DNA of 64,000 nucleotides from Dokdonella sp. (GTDB lineage Bacteria > Pseudomonadota > Gammaproteobacteria > Xanthomonadales > Rhodanobacteraceae): NCBI GenBank assembly GCA_024707225.1, contig JANQAE010000002.1:124001-188000 (forward strand), given 5' to 3'. The notes under the pieces were generated by a model. The model saw only the letters and a program-made list of their open reading frames with translations, was not told the DNA's origin and did no database searches. Below, piece after piece: positions 1-9,417 of this stretch; within the stretch, counting starts at the first letter, position 1; each line of letters begins with the position of its first letter. The position numbers and the translations under genes were made by a program.

Positions 1-50
1 ACGATGCACAGGCGAAGAAGCGACGGGTAATGGAAGCTGGTCATGGGCAT
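1..50 (-). CDS. Start of an unidentified gene, cut by the window edge
   Basis: On the minus strand an ATG at 50 (or a second in-frame ATG at 44) follows the stop codon of the preceding gene by about 9 bases, and the frame stays open to the window edge. It begins MPMTSFHYPSLLRLCIV, which could be the start of a signal peptide or membrane anchor. The placement fits a third gene of the sigma/anti-sigma operon. Only about 16 residues are visible, so no function can be given. Confidence 0.4.
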   Translation of the reverse strand, partial: MPMTSFHYPSLLRLCI

Positions 51-59
51 GGTCTTGAA

Positions 60-533
60 TCAGATGCGAAGGGTGACGACGGCGTCCTGCCGGTTGTCGA
101 TCATCGCGCGCAGCGCCTTGCTGCGCGCTTCCCACAACGGTGCCAGCTCCTCGTCGCTGGCGCCGCGATCGTAGGCCGCCTGCAGGGCCGCGTCGATCCG
201 ACGCAGCGGGCTGCGCAGCCCGCGTGCCGCTTCCGGCGAGGGCTCCAGGCGCGACCATTCCTGCTCGAGTGCCTGCGACTGCTGCAGCCAGGCGCTGAGC
301 TCGGTCGCCGGATCGGACGCGACCGGAGCCGGCCGCGGCAGGATCACGATCGCCGCGGCGAACAGGACGGCCGCCGCCAGTGATCCGCCCGCGCGTGCGA
401 ACCGGCGCCGGCCGAGCTGGCGGCGCCGCGCGTCGGCGATGCGCGTCCACAACGCCGGATCCGGCGCGAACTCGGGCAGGCCGGCGAGCAGCGGCGAGGC
501 CGGCGGATCGAACGGGAAGCGATACTCAGACAT
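60..533 (-). CDS. Putative membrane anti-sigma factor
   Basis: A 157-residue protein with a charged N-terminal segment, one hydrophobic stretch near residues 50-70 (AAAVLFAAAIVILP) and a helical, charged C-terminal part that would lie in the periplasm. The start is ATG 533, which overlaps the end of the sigma-factor gene by 8 bases; an in-frame TTG six bases upstream is less likely. The layout (short cytoplasmic part, one membrane span, position directly after an ECF sigma gene) is that of an anti-sigma factor. I see no clear HxxxCxxC zinc motif, so the role rests on context. It could also be an unrelated DUF membrane protein. Confidence 0.7.
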   Translation of the reverse strand: MSEYRFPFDPPASPLLAGLPEFAPDPALWTRIADARRRQLGRRRFARAGGSLAAAVLFAAAIVILPRPAPVASDPATELSAWLQQSQALEQEWSRLEPSPEAARGLRSPLRRIDAALQAAYDRGASDEELAPLWEARSKALRAMIDNRQDAVVTLRI

Positions 534-1191
534 GGCCAATCACCGGGGCACCGACGGGTGTGCTCGAGGGTTCCTCGAGCGTGGCGTGCAGCCGCTGCAA
601 TGCGCGCGACAGCACCGACTTCGAATAGCTTTCGGTCTGACCGAACAGCTCGGCCAGCTCGCGATGGGTATAGCCTTCCATCTGGTGCAGCACGATCACC
701 GCGCGTGCGCGCGCCGGCAGGCGCTGCAGCAGCGTCCAGGCGTCGACGACCGCGTCCGCGGGCGGGTCGACCGCACCGAGCGTCGCGAACAGCGCCTCGG
801 GATCATCCACGCCCTGACGCCGGTCCAGCCGCAGCCGGTCGATCGTCGCATTGGCGGCCATCCGCTTGAGCCAGGCGCCGAACGGTGCGTCGCCGCGGAA
901 GCCGCCGATCGTATCCATCAACTTCAGGAACACGTCCTGCACGATGTCCTCGGCGGCGGCCGGCTCGCCGAGGATGCGCAGCGCGAGGTTGTAGCAGGCC
1001 TTGGCGTAGGCAGCGTAGATCGCCTCGAACGCGCGCATGTCGCCGCGCCGCGCGCGCTCGAGCGTGATCGAATCGAGCGGCAACCCGAAACCCTGTCCAC
1101 CAGCTTGTCGCATACCGTCCGCCATCACGGTGCCCAGGACGTCGGCCGGCGCCGGTTCGTCGCAGGGCGGCCCGGTCGGCCGTTCAGCCAT
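526..1191 (-). CDS. ECF-type RNA polymerase sigma factor
   Basis: A 221-residue sigma-70 family protein of the extracytoplasmic-function class. Region 2 lies at about residues 45-110 (MRAFEAIYAAYAKACYNLAL, then AEDIVQDVFLKL for core binding). Region 4 is near the C-terminus (LPARARAVIVLHQMEGYTHR followed by ELAELFGQTESYSKSVLSRA), the helix-turn-helix for the -35 element. The start ATG 1191 overlaps the stop of the upstream phosphopantetheinyl transferase gene by 8 bases, and the downstream putative anti-sigma gene overlaps it by 8, so all three are probably translationally coupled. The extra N-terminal 35 residues are poorly conserved, and a start at the internal MADGMRQ is possible. Its target promoters cannot be read from the window. 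Confidence 0.93.
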   Translation of the reverse strand: MAERPTGPPCDEPAPADVLGTVMADGMRQAGGQGFGLPLDSITLERARRGDMRAFEAIYAAYAKACYNLALRILGEPAAAEDIVQDVFLKLMDTIGGFRGDAPFGAWLKRMAANATIDRLRLDRRQGVDDPEALFATLGAVDPPADAVVDAWTLLQRLPARARAVIVLHQMEGYTHRELAELFGQTESYSKSVLSRALQRLHATLEEPSSTPVGAPVIGHV

Positions 1192-1858
1192 CGACGTCGA
1201 TCGTCCCGATTCGCAGCCGCCGCGGCGGCCCCTGCCACGCCAGCGCCGCGACGGTCTCGCCGGGCGCCTCCCAGCGCTGCAGCCGCCAGTCGCCGGACAG
1301 CGGCTCCGCGCCGACCGCGCGCACCGCCTGTGGCAGACCCGCGGCATCGAGCGAGAAGCGCAGCCGGTCCAGGCCGAAATGCAGGCCGCTGCCGAGCGCC
1401 TTGAGCACCGCCTCCTTGCAGGTCCACAGGCGCAGGAAGGCAAGGCGGCGGCCGGCTTCGTCGAGCGGCTCCAGCGCGGCCGCTTCCTCCGGCGCGAAGA
1501 ACCGCTGCGCGATCGCCATGACCGAGCGGTGGCGGCCGTCGACCGCCTCGACGTCGACGCCGAGCGCCTGACCGCGCGCGAATGCGATCAGCACGTGGCG
1601 GCCGCTGTGGCTGAGGTTGAACTCGATGCCGCCGGCATCGGGCGCGGCCGGCTTGCCGTGCGCGCCGCGCACGATCGCCAACGGCTGCTCGGTACCGGCA
1701 TACGCCGACAGCAGCCGGCCCAGATACCGATGAGCAGTCGCCGACACGCCGCGCGGCGTCAGGCGCTCGCCGCCGCGCAGCTGCCACAGATGGATCTCGT
1801 CGGGCGCCAGCGCGGGCACGGCGGATCCGGGAGCGAGGTCGGGAAGCGGCAGATCCAT
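1184..1858 (-). CDS. 4'-phosphopantetheinyl transferase, Sfp/AcpT type
   Basis: A 224-residue enzyme of the Sfp superfamily, which moves the phosphopantetheine arm of coenzyme A onto a serine of carrier proteins in fatty acid, polyketide or peptide synthesis. The diagnostic motifs are present: NLSHSG at 81-86, the magnesium-binding GVDVE at 100-104, and WTCKEAVLKALG at 145-156. The length fits the bacterial two-lobed form. The start ATG 1858 follows an upstream GC-rich stretch shared with the divergent kinase gene. It overlaps the ECF sigma gene downstream, an unusual pairing. No carrier protein or synthase lies in the window, so its client is unknown; it may be the general carrier-protein activator of the cell. 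Confidence 0.93.
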   Translation of the reverse strand: MDLPLPDLAPGSAVPALAPDEIHLWQLRGGERLTPRGVSATAHRYLGRLLSAYAGTEQPLAIVRGAHGKPAAPDAGGIEFNLSHSGRHVLIAFARGQALGVDVEAVDGRHRSVMAIAQRFFAPEEAAALEPLDEAGRRLAFLRLWTCKEAVLKALGSGLHFGLDRLRFSLDAAGLPQAVRAVGAEPLSGDWRLQRWEAPGETVAALAWQGPPRRLRIGTIDVDG

Positions 1859-1945
1859 CGGCCGATGCTTGGTGCCGCGACCGCGCGTGTCAAGTGCGCC
1901 CGGTCCGATCGCGCGCATCGCGCGCGCGCGGCGCGGCGGCGTGAC

Positions 1946-1970
1946 TAGAATGGCCGCTTCGCCGGGGGAG
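1946..1970 (+). promoter_or_regulatory. Likely -10 element and ribosome site of the hybrid kinase gene
   Basis: TAGAAT at 1946-1951 is a good -10 hexamer, and the purine run GGGGGAG ending at 1970 can serve as ribosome binding site for the ATG at 1982. No clear -35 is seen in the GC-rich stretch upstream. Confidence 0.5.
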
Positions 1971-1981
1971 ATGCGCGCTCG

Positions 1982-4900
1982 ATGATCGCAGGCTGGATCC
2001 TGCTGCTGGTGTCGGTGCTCTACGTGGGCGGCCTGTTCGCGCTCGCCTACTACGGCGACCGCCGGCCGCTGTATCCGCAGCGCGCCTGGCTGCGCCCGAT
2101 CGTCTACAGCCTGGCGCTGGCGGTGTACTGCTCGTCGTGGACGTTCTACGGCGCGGTCGGCAGCGCCGCACGCGACGGTCTGTCGTATCTGCCGATCTAC
2201 CTCGGTCCGATCCTGCTGTTCGTGTTCGGCTTCGGTCTGTTCCGGCGCCTGGTCGTCGTCGCGAAAGAGCGCAACATCACCTCGATCGCCGACTTCATCG
2301 GCTCGCGCTTCGGCAAGTCGCACATGCTCGGCGCCCTGGTCACGATCATCGCGGTCACGGCGGTGGTGCCGTATCTGGCACTGCAGCTCAAGGCGGTGAC
2401 GATGAGCTTCGACGTGATGGTCGGCAATGGACCGCTCGCGCATACGCCGGTGCTGACCGACACTGCGCTGTACATCGCGCTGCTGTTGGCGGTGTTCGCG
2501 ATCCTGTTCGGTACGCGCGGCATCAATGCGACCGAGCACCATCACGGCATGATGCTCGCGGTGGCGGTCGAGTCGCTGGTCAAGCTGCTGGCGTTCGTCG
2601 CCGTGGGCATCTATGCGCTGCTGGTCGGCGGCGGGCTCGACACGCTGAGCCAGCCGGTCGAGAACGCGATCGAGCACGGCCTGCCGACCGGCTTCGTCGC
2701 GCAGACGGTGCTCGCGTTCGCGGCGATCTTCTGCCTGCCGCGCCAGTTCCAGGTCGGCGTCGTCGAATGCGAGAACACCGCCGATCTGGGCCGCGCGCGC
2801 TGGATGTTCCCGCTGTACCTGGCGATCATCACGGTCCTGGTGCTGCCGATCGTGCACGCCGGCGCCGAGGCTGCGCGCGGCCACGCGATCTCGGCCGACG
2901 CCTACGTGCTGTGGCTGCCGCTGGCGCACGGCGAACGACTGCTCGCGGTATTCGCGTACATCGGCGGCTTCTCGGCCGCGACAGGCATGGTCATCGTCGC
3001 CTCGGTCGCGCTCGCGACGATGGTCAGCAACGACCTGGTGATGCCGGCGCTGCTGCGGATCCGCTCGCTGCGCCTGGAACAGCGCGACGATCTGTCGAGC
3101 ATCGTGCTGACGGTTCGCCGCGTGACGATCATCGCGCTCGGCCTGCTCGCGTTCGCGTACTACCGCTCGGCCAGCCACACGCAGAACCTGGCCTCGATCG
3201 GCCTGCTCTCGTTCGCCGCGGTCGCGCAGTTCGCGCCGGCGCTGATCGGCGGTCTGTACTGGCGCAGCGCCAGCCGCATCGGCGTCATCGCCGGCCTGGT
3301 CGCCGGCTTCGCGGTGTGGGCCTACACGCTGCTGCTGCCGACGCTGGCCGGCGCCGGCTGGCTGCCGACCGGCTGGCTCAGCGACGGACCGTTCGCGATC
3401 GGCTGGCTGCGCCCGCACGCGCTGTTCCAGCTGCGCGGCTGGGATCCGCTCACGCACGGCGCTTTCTGGTCGCTGCTGTTCAACGTCGGCTTCATGGTGT
3501 TCGTCTCGCTGCGCTTTCATCCGAGCGTCGACGAACGCCTGCGCGCGGCGGCGTTTCTCGAGCCGGCCGTGGTCCGGCCGACGCCGGTCGCCGACTGGCG
3601 CGGGCGCGTGACGGTCGCCGACCTGCGCGCGATCGCCGAGCGCATCGTCGGCGAGGACAACACGACGCGCGCGTTCGCCGAGTACGCGCAGACCAACGGC
3701 AAGCCGCTCGCGGCCGACGCCTACGCCGATCGCGCGCTGCTGCAGTACACCGAGCGCCTGCTCGCCGGCGCGGTCGGCGCGGCCTCGGCGCGGCGCATGC
3801 TGACCACGGCACTGCGCGGCACCGGCCTGGACCTGTCCGAGGCGGTCGCGATGCTCGACGAGGCTTCGCAGGAGCTGCGCTTCAACCGCGAGCTGCTGGC
3901 GGTGACGTTCGAGAACATGATGCAGGGCATCAGCGTCGTCGACGCCGATCTGCGCATCGTCGCGTGGAACCGGCGCTATCTGGACTTCTTCGACTATCCG
4001 GAGGGCTTCGTCTACGTCGGCCGGCCGGTCGCCGACCTGATCCGCCACAACGCGGCGCGCGGCCTGCTCGGCGGCGGCGACAGCGAGGAACAGGTCTGGC
4101 GCCGCCTGGGCCATCTGCGCAGCGCGCAGCCGCACGTGTTCCTGCGCACGCGCGCCGACGGCCGCGTGATCGAGACGCGCGGCGATCCGCTGCCGGGCGG
4201 CGGCTATCTGACCACGTTCACCGATGTGACCGCCTACAAGCGCGCCGAGCAGGCGCTGATCGAAGTCAACGAGACGCTCGAGCAGCGCGTCGAGCAGCGC
4301 ACGCACGAGCTGTCCGAGGCGCTGACCGCGCAGGAGCAGGCCAAGCGCCAGGCCGAGGCGGCGAACCAGTCCAAGACGCGTTTCCTCGCCGCGGCCAGCC
4401 ACGATCTGCTGCAGCCGCTCAACGCAGCGCGGCTGTTCACCTCGGCGCTGCGCCATCAGCCGCAGCTCGACGCCGAGTCCGAGCGGCTCGCCGAGCGCAT
4501 CGACACCGCCTTCAAGACCGCCGAGGATCTGCTCGACGCGCTGCTCGAAGCCTCGCGTCTGGATGCCGGCAAGTACCGCGCCGAGATCGGCGTCGCTTCG
4601 ATCGCCGACATCGTCGAGCCGCTCAAGCATCAGTTCGGCGTGCAGGCCGGCGCGCGCGGTATCCGCCTGCATTTCGTCGAATCGGCCGCCTGGGTGCGCA
4701 CCGATCCGCAGCTGCTGCGCCGCATCCTGCAGAACTTCCTGTCCAATGCGCTGCGCTACACGCGCGAGGGCAGCGTGCTGCTCGGCGTACGCCGTCACGG
4801 CGACCAGCTGCGCATCGAGGTGCGCGATTCGGGGCCCGGCATCACGCCCGATCAGCAGCGCGTGATCTTCAACGAGTTCCATCGCGGCAATCAGACTTCG

Positions 4901-5482
4901 CCGTGGGGCGAGAAAGGCCTCGGGCTGGGCCTGGCGATCTGCGATCGCATGGCGCGACTCCTTGGACACCGGCTCGGCGTGCGGTCGCGCGTGGGTCGCG
5001 GCAGCGTGTTCTCGGTCGATCTGCCGCGCGCGCCGGCGCCGGCGGTGCCGCCGCGCCGCGATGAGGCGCGTCCGCAGGCGATCGGCATCGCCGAGGGCTT
5101 GCACGTGCTGTGCCTGGACAACGACACGACGATCCTCGACGGCATGTCGACCCTGCTGACGCAGTGGGGCGTGGGCTGCGATCTGGCCTCCACGCCGGAG
5201 GCGGCGATGCACGCGTTGACGGCGCGCCGGCCCGATCTGATCCTCGCCGACTACCATCTGGACGGCGACGAGAACGGCCTGGACGCACTGGTCCGTTTGC
5301 GCGCCGCCTGCGATCCGGCGCCGCCCGGCGCGCTGATTACGGCCGACAACAGCGCCGAGCTTTCCGCGCAGGTGCGCCAGCTCGGCTACGTGCTGCTGCG
5401 CAAGCCCGTCAAGCCGGCCGCGCTGCGCGCCTTGATCGCGCATCTGGGACGTCGCGTCGCGACGCCGGCCGGCACGGTCTGA
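1982..5482 (+). CDS. Solute-symporter-like sensor hybrid histidine kinase (CrbS-like)
   Basis: A 1166-residue fusion. Residues 1-510 form a multi-span sodium:solute symporter (SSF/PutP-like) module. A PAS domain starts near 640 (FENMMQGISVVDADLRIVAW), followed by a coiled coil near 760-800 and a dimerisation domain with phospho-acceptor His807 (AAASHDLLQPLNAARLF). The ATPase domain has the N-box Asn918 (NFLSNALRYT), DSGPGI and GLGLGLAICD. A C-terminal receiver domain carries Asp1090 (LILADYHLDG) and Lys1141. The architecture is that of CrbS-type kinases, which in other bacteria control acetate and organic-acid use through the regulator CrbR. No separate response regulator lies beside it, so here it is an orphan. 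It is divergent from the phosphopantetheinyl transferase gene. Confidence 0.95.
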   Translation: MIAGWILLLVSVLYVGGLFALAYYGDRRPLYPQRAWLRPIVYSLALAVYCSSWTFYGAVGSAARDGLSYLPIYLGPILLFVFGFGLFRRLVVVAKERNITSIADFIGSRFGKSHMLGALVTIIAVTAVVPYLALQLKAVTMSFDVMVGNGPLAHTPVLTDTALYIALLLAVFAILFGTRGINATEHHHGMMLAVAVESLVKLLAFVAVGIYALLVGGGLDTLSQPVENAIEHGLPTGFVAQTVLAFAAIFCLPRQFQVGVVECENTADLGRARWMFPLYLAIITVLVLPIVHAGAEAARGHAISADAYVLWLPLAHGERLLAVFAYIGGFSAATGMVIVASVALATMVSNDLVMPALLRIRSLRLEQRDDLSSIVLTVRRVTIIALGLLAFAYYRSASHTQNLASIGLLSFAAVAQFAPALIGGLYWRSASRIGVIAGLVAGFAVWAYTLLLPTLAGAGWLPTGWLSDGPFAIGWLRPHALFQLRGWDPLTHGAFWSLLFNVGFMVFVSLRFHPSVDERLRAAAFLEPAVVRPTPVADWRGRVTVADLRAIAERIVGEDNTTRAFAEYAQTNGKPLAADAYADRALLQYTERLLAGAVGAASARRMLTTALRGTGLDLSEAVAMLDEASQELRFNRELLAVTFENMMQGISVVDADLRIVAWNRRYLDFFDYPEGFVYVGRPVADLIRHNAARGLLGGGDSEEQVWRRLGHLRSAQPHVFLRTRADGRVIETRGDPLPGGGYLTTFTDVTAYKRAEQALIEVNETLEQRVEQRTHELSEALTAQEQAKRQAEAANQSKTRFLAAASHDLLQPLNAARLFTSALRHQPQLDAESERLAERIDTAFKTAEDLLDALLEASRLDAGKYRAEIGVASIADIVEPLKHQFGVQAGARGIRLHFVESAAWVRTDPQLLRRILQNFLSNALRYTREGSVLLGVRRHGDQLRIEVRDSGPGITPDQQRVIFNEFHRGNQTSPWGEKGLGLGLAICDRMARLLGHRLGVRSRVGRGSVFSVDLPRAPAPAVPPRRDEARPQAIGIAEGLHVLCLDNDTTILDGMSTLLTQWGVGCDLASTPEAAMHALTARRPDLILADYHLDGDENGLDALVRLRAACDPAPPGALITADNSAELSAQVRQLGYVLLRKPVKPAALRALIAHLGRRVATPAGTV

Positions 5483-5496
5483 GCGATCGCCGCGCT

Positions 5497-6756
5497 TCAG
5501 AGCGCGAGCACGAGGTCCTCGGCCTGGACGTGGTCGAGGCGGATGCGGTTGGCGAACAGCGAGAACGCGAGCATCGCGGCCAGGCCGTTGGCCTGTTCGA
5601 TCCACGGCGGCAGCCGCGTCGGTGCTGCGATGAAGCCCGATGCGAAGCACGGCTCGAGCGCGAGCACGTCGTGCAGGCTGAGCTTGCCCGCGAACAGGTG
5701 GCGGCCGAGGTCGAGCCGGCGGTGGCGCAGCGCCCAGCGGAAGAACGTGTGCACCGACAGCAGTCCGTGCAGATAGACGGTGTCCTTCGTGAACGCCGCG
5801 CCGCCGCTGGTCGGCGCGCCGCGGAAGACGCGCTGCGCCGAGGAGAAGCTGTCGGTCTCGTTCTGGCCGGCTTCGAGAAAGAACTTGAACACCTCGATGA
5901 AATCGGCGCCGCGCAGGGCCATGTCGATCGCGATGATGCGCAGGCTGATGCGCTTCATGCGCCCGATGTCCATCGAGCCGGTCATCAGCTCGGCGAACAC
6001 GGCCAGGCCTTCCTGCGTCGCGGTGATGCGCGGCGAATTGAGGCCGAGCGAAGACAGATGCGGCTGGTTGCGGCCGTTCAGCGCGGTCAGCGAGTGCACG
6101 AAGGCCTCGTGCTGCAGCAGCTGGTTGCGGTCCGAGACGCTGAAGGACGTCGCCGCATTGAGACGGATCCGCGTCGCGCCGGCCGCCGCTTTCGCGATCA
6201 GATCCGGATCGACCTCGACGCGGATCGTCTGGCGGCCGAAGAACGCATCGAGCTCGCGCTGCAGATCCTCGCGCAGCGCCTCGGCCGCGATCGCCTGGCC
6301 GTCGCCGTTGCCGAACAGGGCCGGGTCGAGCTCGTCGGCCAGCGAGACGAAGTGCCGCGCCGCGTCGAGATTGGTCGCCTCGCCACCGGGAATGCGGTAG
6401 CCGGGGCGGCCGTACAGCTGCACCGACGGTGCCAGGATCGCGTCGCTGCCGGCCGCGTCGAGCAGGTCGGTCGCCAGACGCCAGGCATCGGCGCTGCGCC
6501 GGATGTAGTCGCCGACCGGATGCTGCGGATCGGCCTCGGCAGCGATCGCCGCCAGCGCCTCGCGTGCCGCGCCGTGGTCGGGCTTGGGATAGTCGATCTG
6601 CGGCAGCCGCGCCGTGCCCTGCCGCCAGCGTTCGAGGAAGCGCCGCTGCACCGTGGCCGGCCAGCTCAGCATCGCCAGTACGCGGATGCCTCTGACGGCC
6701 TCGACCAGGCGCCGGTCGAGCGCGGCATGACGCGCGAGCGTGTCGCGCTCGTTCAT
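5497..6756 (-). CDS. DUF1704 (QEGLA-motif) putative metallocarboxypeptidase
   Basis: A 419-residue soluble protein of the DUF1704 family, often labelled flavohemoglobin-expression-modulating QEGLA protein. The name motif QEGLAVFAE is at 248-256. A second motif, HEAFVH at 216-221, fits the HExxxH zinc site described for the eukaryotic DUF1704 member MATCAP, a tubulin tyrosine carboxypeptidase, with the QEGLA glutamate as third ligand. The bacterial substrate is unknown. The start ATG 6756 is preceded by GGGGA; an upstream in-frame ATG at 6774 has no ribosome site. The gene converges on the kinase gene with a 14-base gap. Family identification is firm; peptidase activity is inferred. Confidence 0.88.
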   Translation of the reverse strand: MNERDTLARHAALDRRLVEAVRGIRVLAMLSWPATVQRRFLERWRQGTARLPQIDYPKPDHGAAREALAAIAAEADPQHPVGDYIRRSADAWRLATDLLDAAGSDAILAPSVQLYGRPGYRIPGGEATNLDAARHFVSLADELDPALFGNGDGQAIAAEALREDLQRELDAFFGRQTIRVEVDPDLIAKAAAGATRIRLNAATSFSVSDRNQLLQHEAFVHSLTALNGRNQPHLSSLGLNSPRITATQEGLAVFAELMTGSMDIGRMKRISLRIIAIDMALRGADFIEVFKFFLEAGQNETDSFSSAQRVFRGAPTSGGAAFTKDTVYLHGLLSVHTFFRWALRHRRLDLGRHLFAGKLSLHDVLALEPCFASGFIAAPTRLPPWIEQANGLAAMLAFSLFANRIRLDHVQAEDLVLAL

Positions 6757-7252
6757 CGGCCGGTCCCCGTGCAAGGGCTGACAGGCCGTGCGATGCGGTG
6801 ACTCGACGAACTCGGCATCGCGCTCCTCGGCATGGCAGCCGTCGCGTCAGACGGGCGATGGACCGATCCTAGCAGGCGCCGGTGCTGCGGGGCCGGCGAA
6901 CGCGGATCGAATCACGCCTATCGCGCAGGCCGCAGCGTGACGGCATCGGTCGTGCGCCGTGCGATACCGATGCGATCGCGTGCTCGAACGCTCTCGTCCG
7001 CCGCACGTGGTCCTGGCTCGATCGCGCGTGCGAACGGTGCGCCGCTGCCGGCCGCGCGGCGCCGGGCGGCATGCGTGCGCAGCCGGCCGGCGGACTTCGG
7101 GCATGCGCGTGACCGGTGTGCACGGGCTGTGCACTCGTGCACCGGCCCTTTCCCGATCGGGACGGCTGCGCTATTGATGTCGATGCTGCGGCGCCGGACC
7201 GGACGATCGGACCGTCGTCGCACGCTCGCACACCGACTCGAGGAAATTTCCG
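6757..7252. other. Intergenic region with no convincing gene
   Basis: This stretch is divergent from 6756 and upstream of the secreted-protein gene at 7253. Several frames are open, but none has coherent composition or a ribosome site. On the minus strand TAGGAT near 6866 could be a -10. The GTGCAC repeats at 7117-7142 are listed separately. Confidence 0.6.
7117..7142 (+). promoter_or_regulatory. Triple GTGCAC repeat, two copies at 11-bp spacing
   Basis: TGTGCAC occurs at 7117-7123 and again exactly 11 bases on at 7128-7134; a third GTGCAC is at 7137-7142. The cluster lies about 110 bases before the ATG at 7253. The 11-base period matches the direct repeats in front of the other secreted-protein genes of this region, although the hexamer is palindromic and differs in sequence. 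It is a candidate operator only. Confidence 0.4.
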
Positions 7253-9392
7253 ATGCATTCGATTCGCCGTTCGTTTCCGCGCGTGGCTCCCCTGGCCGCC
7301 GCGATCGCCCTTGCCGCCGTGGCCGATGCCCGGCCCGTCCATGCCGACGCCGTCGGTGCCGCCGAGCGCTACCGCCTGCGCGTCGATCAGCGCGAGGCGC
7401 GCGTGCATGGACGCGTGCCGCCGCCGGCTGCCGCGGCCGCACCGCAGGGTGCCCAGACCTGGACCGTCACCAGCTGTGCCGACGACGGCTCGCCCGGCAC
7501 GCTGCGCGCGGCGATGGAAGCCGCCGGCGAGCACGACACGATCGATCTGACCGCGTTGACCTGCAGCACGATCACACTGACCGGCGGACCGCTCGACATC
7601 GGCGTGCTCGGCGATCACCAGATCAACGATCTGACGATCCTCGGCCCCGGACGCGATGCGCTGACGATCGACGGCAACGGCGATCGCGTCTTCCTGCACG
7701 GCGATTTCCAGATCGGCCTGGGCACGCTGGCGATCAGCGACCTGACGATCCGCAACGGCCGCTACACGCACGGGCTGGCCAGCTGCATCGATTCGTCCGG
7801 CAACATCACGCTGTCGCGCGTGACCGTCACCGACTGCCACGCCAGCGGCGGCTCGCCGATGACGTTCGGCGGCGCGCTCAGCGTGTCGGGCACGCTGACG
7901 ATGCAGTCGAGCACGATCAGCGATTCGTCGAGCACGGCCGGCGGCAACGCGGTCGCCTCAGGCGGCGGCGCCTACGTCGCCGGCGACGCGATCCTGACCG
8001 ACAGCACGATCAGCGGCAACACGATCACCACGGTCAGCGGCGGCGACGGCTTCTACATCACCGGCGGCGGCGGCCTGTACGTGCGCGGCGGCCTGACGCT
8101 GACGCGCAGCACGATCAGCGGCAACACGGTCACGGCGTCCGGCACCGGCCAGGCCGGCATCGGCGGCGGCGTGTTCGTGCGCGACACCAGCACGCTCGAG
8201 GCGAGCACGGTGGCCGACAACGTCGCCGACGGCGACGGCGGCGGCCTGTTCAAGGCGCGCTTCAGCAACTACGGCGATCCGCCCGGCGGCACGCGCCTGA
8301 CGATCGCCAACAGCACGATCAGCGGCAATGCCGCGCGCGCGCGGCGCCGGCGTGTTCAGTCAGCGCGAGCTGATCCTCGCCAACAGCACGGTCAGCGCCA
8401 ATGCGGCGACCGCGGGCGGCGGCGGTCTGGTGTTCGGCGCGATCGACGTGGCGACCGCGACGTTCACGCTCGACAGCACGATCGTGTTCGGCAACACCGC
8501 GCCGGGCGGCGGCCTCGCCGCCGACCTCGCGGCCACCGACGGCGGCCTGAGCGTCGCCGGCGCGCGCAATCTGATCGGCGCGGCCGGCGCGCTGACACTG
8601 CCCGGCGACACGCTGAGCGCCGATCCGCAACTGCAGCCGCTCGCCGACAACGGTGGTCCGACCCGGACCCATGCACTCGCTGCCGGCAGCCCGGCGATCG
8701 ACGCCGGCGCCAATCCGAACAGCTACCCCTTCGACCAGCGCGGCGAGGGCCATCCGCGCACGGCCGGTGCCGCCACCGACATCGGCGCGTTCGAGGTGGC
8801 GGCCGACGATACGATCTTCCGCAACGGCTTCGAGGCCGCGGCGACGACGTTCACGTATCTCTACGACGACGGCGACGGCGACACCAATCAGGGTCCGCCG
8901 TCGACGTTCGATCCGGACATGCTGTGGGGCAACTACTATCTGACCGAGCCCGGTGCCGAGGTCATCACCGAGATCTCGGTCGCGTTCGGACCGACGTTCC
9001 CGTCGCTCGCGAACGGCCCGGTCACGTTCTGGCTGCTCGACGATCCCGACGCCGATCTCGATCCGCGCAACGCGACCGCGCTGACCTCGGTGCAGGCGAC
9101 GCCGGACGTGTTCAACGACAACTACTTCACCGTGCAGATTCCGCCGACGCGCGTCAGCGGCGCGTTCTTCGTCGCCGCCAGCGCCAAGCTGCAGGGCGGC
9201 GAGGATCGCCCGGCGCGCGTGGACACCGGTGCATCCGGCGACAAGTCGTGGTTCTTCTACGCGCCGGAGATCGCCGATGTCATCGACGATCTGGCATCGG
9301 CACCGTTCGGCACGCGCAATGACAATCCGCAGTACGTCGTGCTGCCCGGCGCGTTCATGATCCGCGCGACCGGCATTCCGGCAGCCCGATAG
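7253..9392 (+). CDS. Secreted right-handed beta-helix protein with FRNGFE signature (frameshifted)
   Basis: About 712 residues once one frameshift is bridged. A signal peptide ([20 protein letters not shown], cleavage near VHA) is followed by a repetitive beta-helix with many STISGN and STVxxN turns, ending in the choice-of-anchor Q type sequence [15 protein letters not shown] ... DIGAFEV. Next comes DTIFRNGFE at about residues 520-528, then a 180-residue C-terminal beta domain rich in Asp and aromatic residues. The start ATG 7253 has AGGAAA 7 bases upstream. The frame changes by +1 in the CG repeat at 8329-8345: before it the frame reads ISGNAARA, after it GAGVFSQRE, and each half matches the same repeat pattern. 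This is either a sequencing indel or a slippage site. The role is probably cell-surface or extracellular; the ligand is unknown. Confidence 0.8.
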
Positions 9393-9417
9393 GCGCGGCG
9401 CCTCGACCTGAAACCGA

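Noticed and set aside
1184-5650. A 1488-codon open frame antisense to the hybrid kinase
   Set aside because: Only the end (1184-1858) is a real gene. The rest is low-complexity Arg/Ala/Asp shadow of the high-GC kinase gene, with no family motifs.
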